DNA of 16,264 nt from NCBI GenBank assembly GCA_903929895.1, contig CAIYWM010000247.1, positions 1 to 16,264 of the forward strand. Direction: 5' to 3'. The notes under the pieces were generated by a model. It did no database searches and was not told the origin of the DNA. It was given only the letters and a program-made list of their open reading frames with translations. Each line of letters starts with the position of its first letter. The first letter of the stretch is position 1. Source of the stretch: an uncultured Alphaproteobacteria bacterium. Lineage in GTDB: Bacteria > Pseudomonadota > Alphaproteobacteria > Reyranellales > Reyranellaceae. Below, one piece after another: positions 14,399 through 16,264 of this stretch. Both the position numbers and the translations under genes were made by a program.

Positions 14399-16234
14399 AT
14401 GGACCAGAATCGAGTTTCCTCCACCGAGCTTCCCCTCGCGCGATTCCTGGCGCACTGCCACGCGGACTTCTCAAAGGACGATAGCGGCGAGGTCGCCTCA
14501 TATATTCCCGAGCTGGCACTTGCCGATCCGCACCATTTCGGCATTGCCGCCACGACGGTCGACGGGTTCGTCTACGAAGTCGGTGACAGCACCGTGGAGT
14601 TCACCATCCAGTCGATTTCGAAGGCTTTCGTCTTCGCTCTCGCCCTCGATGAAGTCGGCGCCGAAAGGGTCGAAGCCGTCGTGGGTGTCGAGCCGAGCGG
14701 CGATGCGTTCAACTCCATCCGCCTGGGCGCGGACAACCGGCCTTTCAACCCGATGGTCAACGCGGGCGCAATCGCCTGCGTCGGACTGATCTGCGAAGGT
14801 GACGCCGATGGCGCCTTCGAGCGCGTGCGAACCACGCTCAGTCAATTCGCCGGACGCCGTCTCGAGGTTGACGAGCCGACGTTCCGGTCGGAGCGCGAAA
14901 GCGGCGACCGCAACCGGGCCATCGCCTACCTGCTACGCAACCACGGCGTCCTCCAGGGTGACGTCCACAAGGTGCTCGACGTCTATTTCCGCCAATGCTC
15001 GCTCCGAGTCTCCGCGCGGGATCTGTCCGTCATGGCGGCGACGCTTGCGAACAAGGGCCGCAATCCGCTGACCGGAGAGCAGGTCGCCTCCTCCTATGCC
15101 GTGGCCCGCACGCTCTCCGTCATGACCAGCGCGGGCATGTACGATTCGGCGGGCGGCTGGGTCTATCGAGTCGGCATTCCCGCCAAGAGCGGCGTCGGCG
15201 GCGGCATCGTCGCCGCCCTGCCCTCGCAGCTTGGCCTCGGGACCTATTCGCCGCGCATCGACGACCAGGGGAACAGTGTCCGTGGGCTGCGCACCTGCGA
15301 GGCACTGTCCACGCATTTCGGCCTGCACATGCTCAATCGGGTTGGCGACGTGCAGACCTGCATTGCCGCCGGCTACGATGTCGGCAGCGTCTCGTCGCGC
15401 CGCACCCGCCCGGCGCGCGAGCAGGCCATCCTCGAGGCGCATCACGAGGAGTGCGCCATTCTCGAACTCACCGGCGCACTGAGCTTCGCCAACATGGAGT
15501 ATATATCGCGGCGCGTCAGGAGCCTTCGCCAGGACCTCAAGCACCTCATTCTCGACTTCCGGCGCGTGCCTTCCGTCAGCGACGCGGCGCTGCGGTTGCT
15601 TGGCGACATCTTCGACGACCTCACGCAGGGCCGCGTCGAGATGCTCTTCAGTGGAATCCCCAAGGGAACCCCCGCCGAACAGTCGCTTCGCAGCTGGCTG
15701 GCCGACCGGCCCGGCGTGCGCATCATCGGGCTGCTGGACGAAGCCATCGAATGGGCCGAGGACCGCATCCTCCAGAGCCAGGACGGGGATCTCTATCGCG
15801 GCCAGCCGGTCGCCATTGCCGAGCAGGAGTTGCTGACGGGACTGGACGCGGAGGAATTGGCCGCCCTCACCGGTTCGATGGTCCAGCACGAGTACCGAAT
15901 CGGGGATCGCCTGATTTCCGCCGGAGACCCGGCATCGTCCCTGATGTTCGTCTCGAGCGGCGTCGTGAGCGTCCGCCTGCACAGCGGCGTCCGGCTTGCT
16001 ACCTTGTCCGCCGGCATGGCCGTGGGCGAGATGGCGCTGCTCGAGACAAGCCGGTCGGCCGATGTCTGGGCGGACACGCATGTTGCCTGCCTCGAATTGG
16101 CCCTCGACGCCTTCGCCGCCTTCCGTGGTCGCTACCCGCATGCCGGCGAGAAGATCATGGCCAACCTCGCCCGCCTGCTTGCGAAGCGCCTGATCGTCGC
16201 CAATCACAAGATCGAGGTTCTGGCGTCCTATTGA
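14399..16234 (+). CDS. glsA: Glutaminase A fused to STAS and cyclic-nucleotide-binding domains
   Basis: Three-domain protein of 611 aa, ATG at 14399-14401; GTG at 14390 is in frame, and neither has a good ribosome site. Residues about 15-310 are a GlsA-type glutaminase (glutamine to glutamate and ammonia): the SISK nucleophile/base pair S72-K75, N121 in VNAGAI, E165, N172 in GDRNRA, Y196, Y248 and the GVGGGIV loop. Residues about 345-455 are a STAS domain: ILELTGALSFAN, LILDF and the SVSDAALRLL turn with an Asp-Ser arrangement that cannot be called phosphorylatable with certainty. Residues about 480-600 are a cNMP-binding domain whose phosphate cassette GEMALLETSRSADV keeps the Glu and Arg that contact cAMP. 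The protein is predicted cytosolic, with activity possibly tuned by cyclic nucleotide and partner binding. Confidence 0.93.
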   Translation: MDQNRVSSTELPLARFLAHCHADFSKDDSGEVASYIPELALADPHHFGIAATTVDGFVYEVGDSTVEFTIQSISKAFVFALALDEVGAERVEAVVGVEPSGDAFNSIRLGADNRPFNPMVNAGAIACVGLICEGDADGAFERVRTTLSQFAGRRLEVDEPTFRSERESGDRNRAIAYLLRNHGVLQGDVHKVLDVYFRQCSLRVSARDLSVMAATLANKGRNPLTGEQVASSYAVARTLSVMTSAGMYDSAGGWVYRVGIPAKSGVGGGIVAALPSQLGLGTYSPRIDDQGNSVRGLRTCEALSTHFGLHMLNRVGDVQTCIAAGYDVGSVSSRRTRPAREQAILEAHHEECAILELTGALSFANMEYISRRVRSLRQDLKHLILDFRRVPSVSDAALRLLGDIFDDLTQGRVEMLFSGIPKGTPAEQSLRSWLADRPGVRIIGLLDEAIEWAEDRILQSQDGDLYRGQPVAIAEQELLTGLDAEELAALTGSMVQHEYRIGDRLISAGDPASSLMFVSSGVVSVRLHSGVRLATLSAGMAVGEMALLETSRSADVWADTHVACLELALDAFAAFRGRYPHAGEKIMANLARLLAKRLIVANHKIEVLASY

Positions 16235-16264
16235 GGCTCGAGCGCCGCCGCCTCGGCCCGGATA

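Noticed and set aside
1..16264. CRISPR array, insertion sequence or prophage remnants
   Set aside because: No regularly spaced repeats, terminal inverted repeats, transposase or integrase motifs were seen.

Overview
The window is GC-rich DNA (roughly two thirds G+C by eye) with dense, mostly unidirectional genes and good Shine-Dalgarno sites. The gene types (an orphan Bug-type binding protein, a sensor adenylate cyclase, an amidase-signature enzyme, a UxaA-type sugar-acid dehydratase, periplasmic Cu,Zn superoxide dismutase, amino-acid ABC transport genes) suggest the chromosome of an environmental alphaproteobacterium, for example a Rhodospirillales/Reyranella-like or Bradyrhizobium-like organism. 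That placement is an inference from gene style only. I see no rRNA, tRNA, CRISPR array, insertion sequence or phage gene.

Layout. From 8556 down to 1 everything is on the minus strand. A candidate sigma-70 promoter (8595..8623) precedes a membrane sensor adenylate cyclase that is split by a frameshift (6443..8556). Then come a HemK/PrmC-like methyltransferase (5744..6439), a solute-binding-protein/permease fusion (4072..5742) and a second amino-acid-type permease (3452..4075). These four are joined by gaps of 3 and 1 bases and an ATGA overlap. After 37 bases follow an orphan Bug-type periplasmic binding protein (2443..3414), a peroxisomal-enoyl-CoA-reductase-like SDR (1566..2438, 4-base gap), sodC (1011..1532) and a D-cysteine desulfhydrase-like PLP enzyme that runs off the left edge (1..950).

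Also on the minus strand, a cold-shock protein (10513..10719), a GNAT acetyltransferase (10050..10508) and an amidase (8645..10039) form a compact operon. Upstream of it lie a UxaA-family altronate/galactarate-type dehydratase (10934..12445) and a DMT-family transporter (12519..13385). On the plus strand are a fold-type IV (branched-chain-like) aminotransferase (13428..14285) and a three-domain glutaminase-STAS-cyclic-nucleotide-binding fusion (14399..16234).

Most noteworthy are (i) the cyclase-methyltransferase-receptor/permease-permease block, which has no ATPase gene and a broken cyclase frame, and (ii) the glutaminase fused to STAS and cNMP-binding domains, whose cAMP-contact residues are present. 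Together they make cyclic-AMP control of amino-acid/nitrogen use a reasonable, untested hypothesis. There is no gene-free stretch over 300 bases; the largest gap, 10720..10933, is the leader side of the cold-shock gene.
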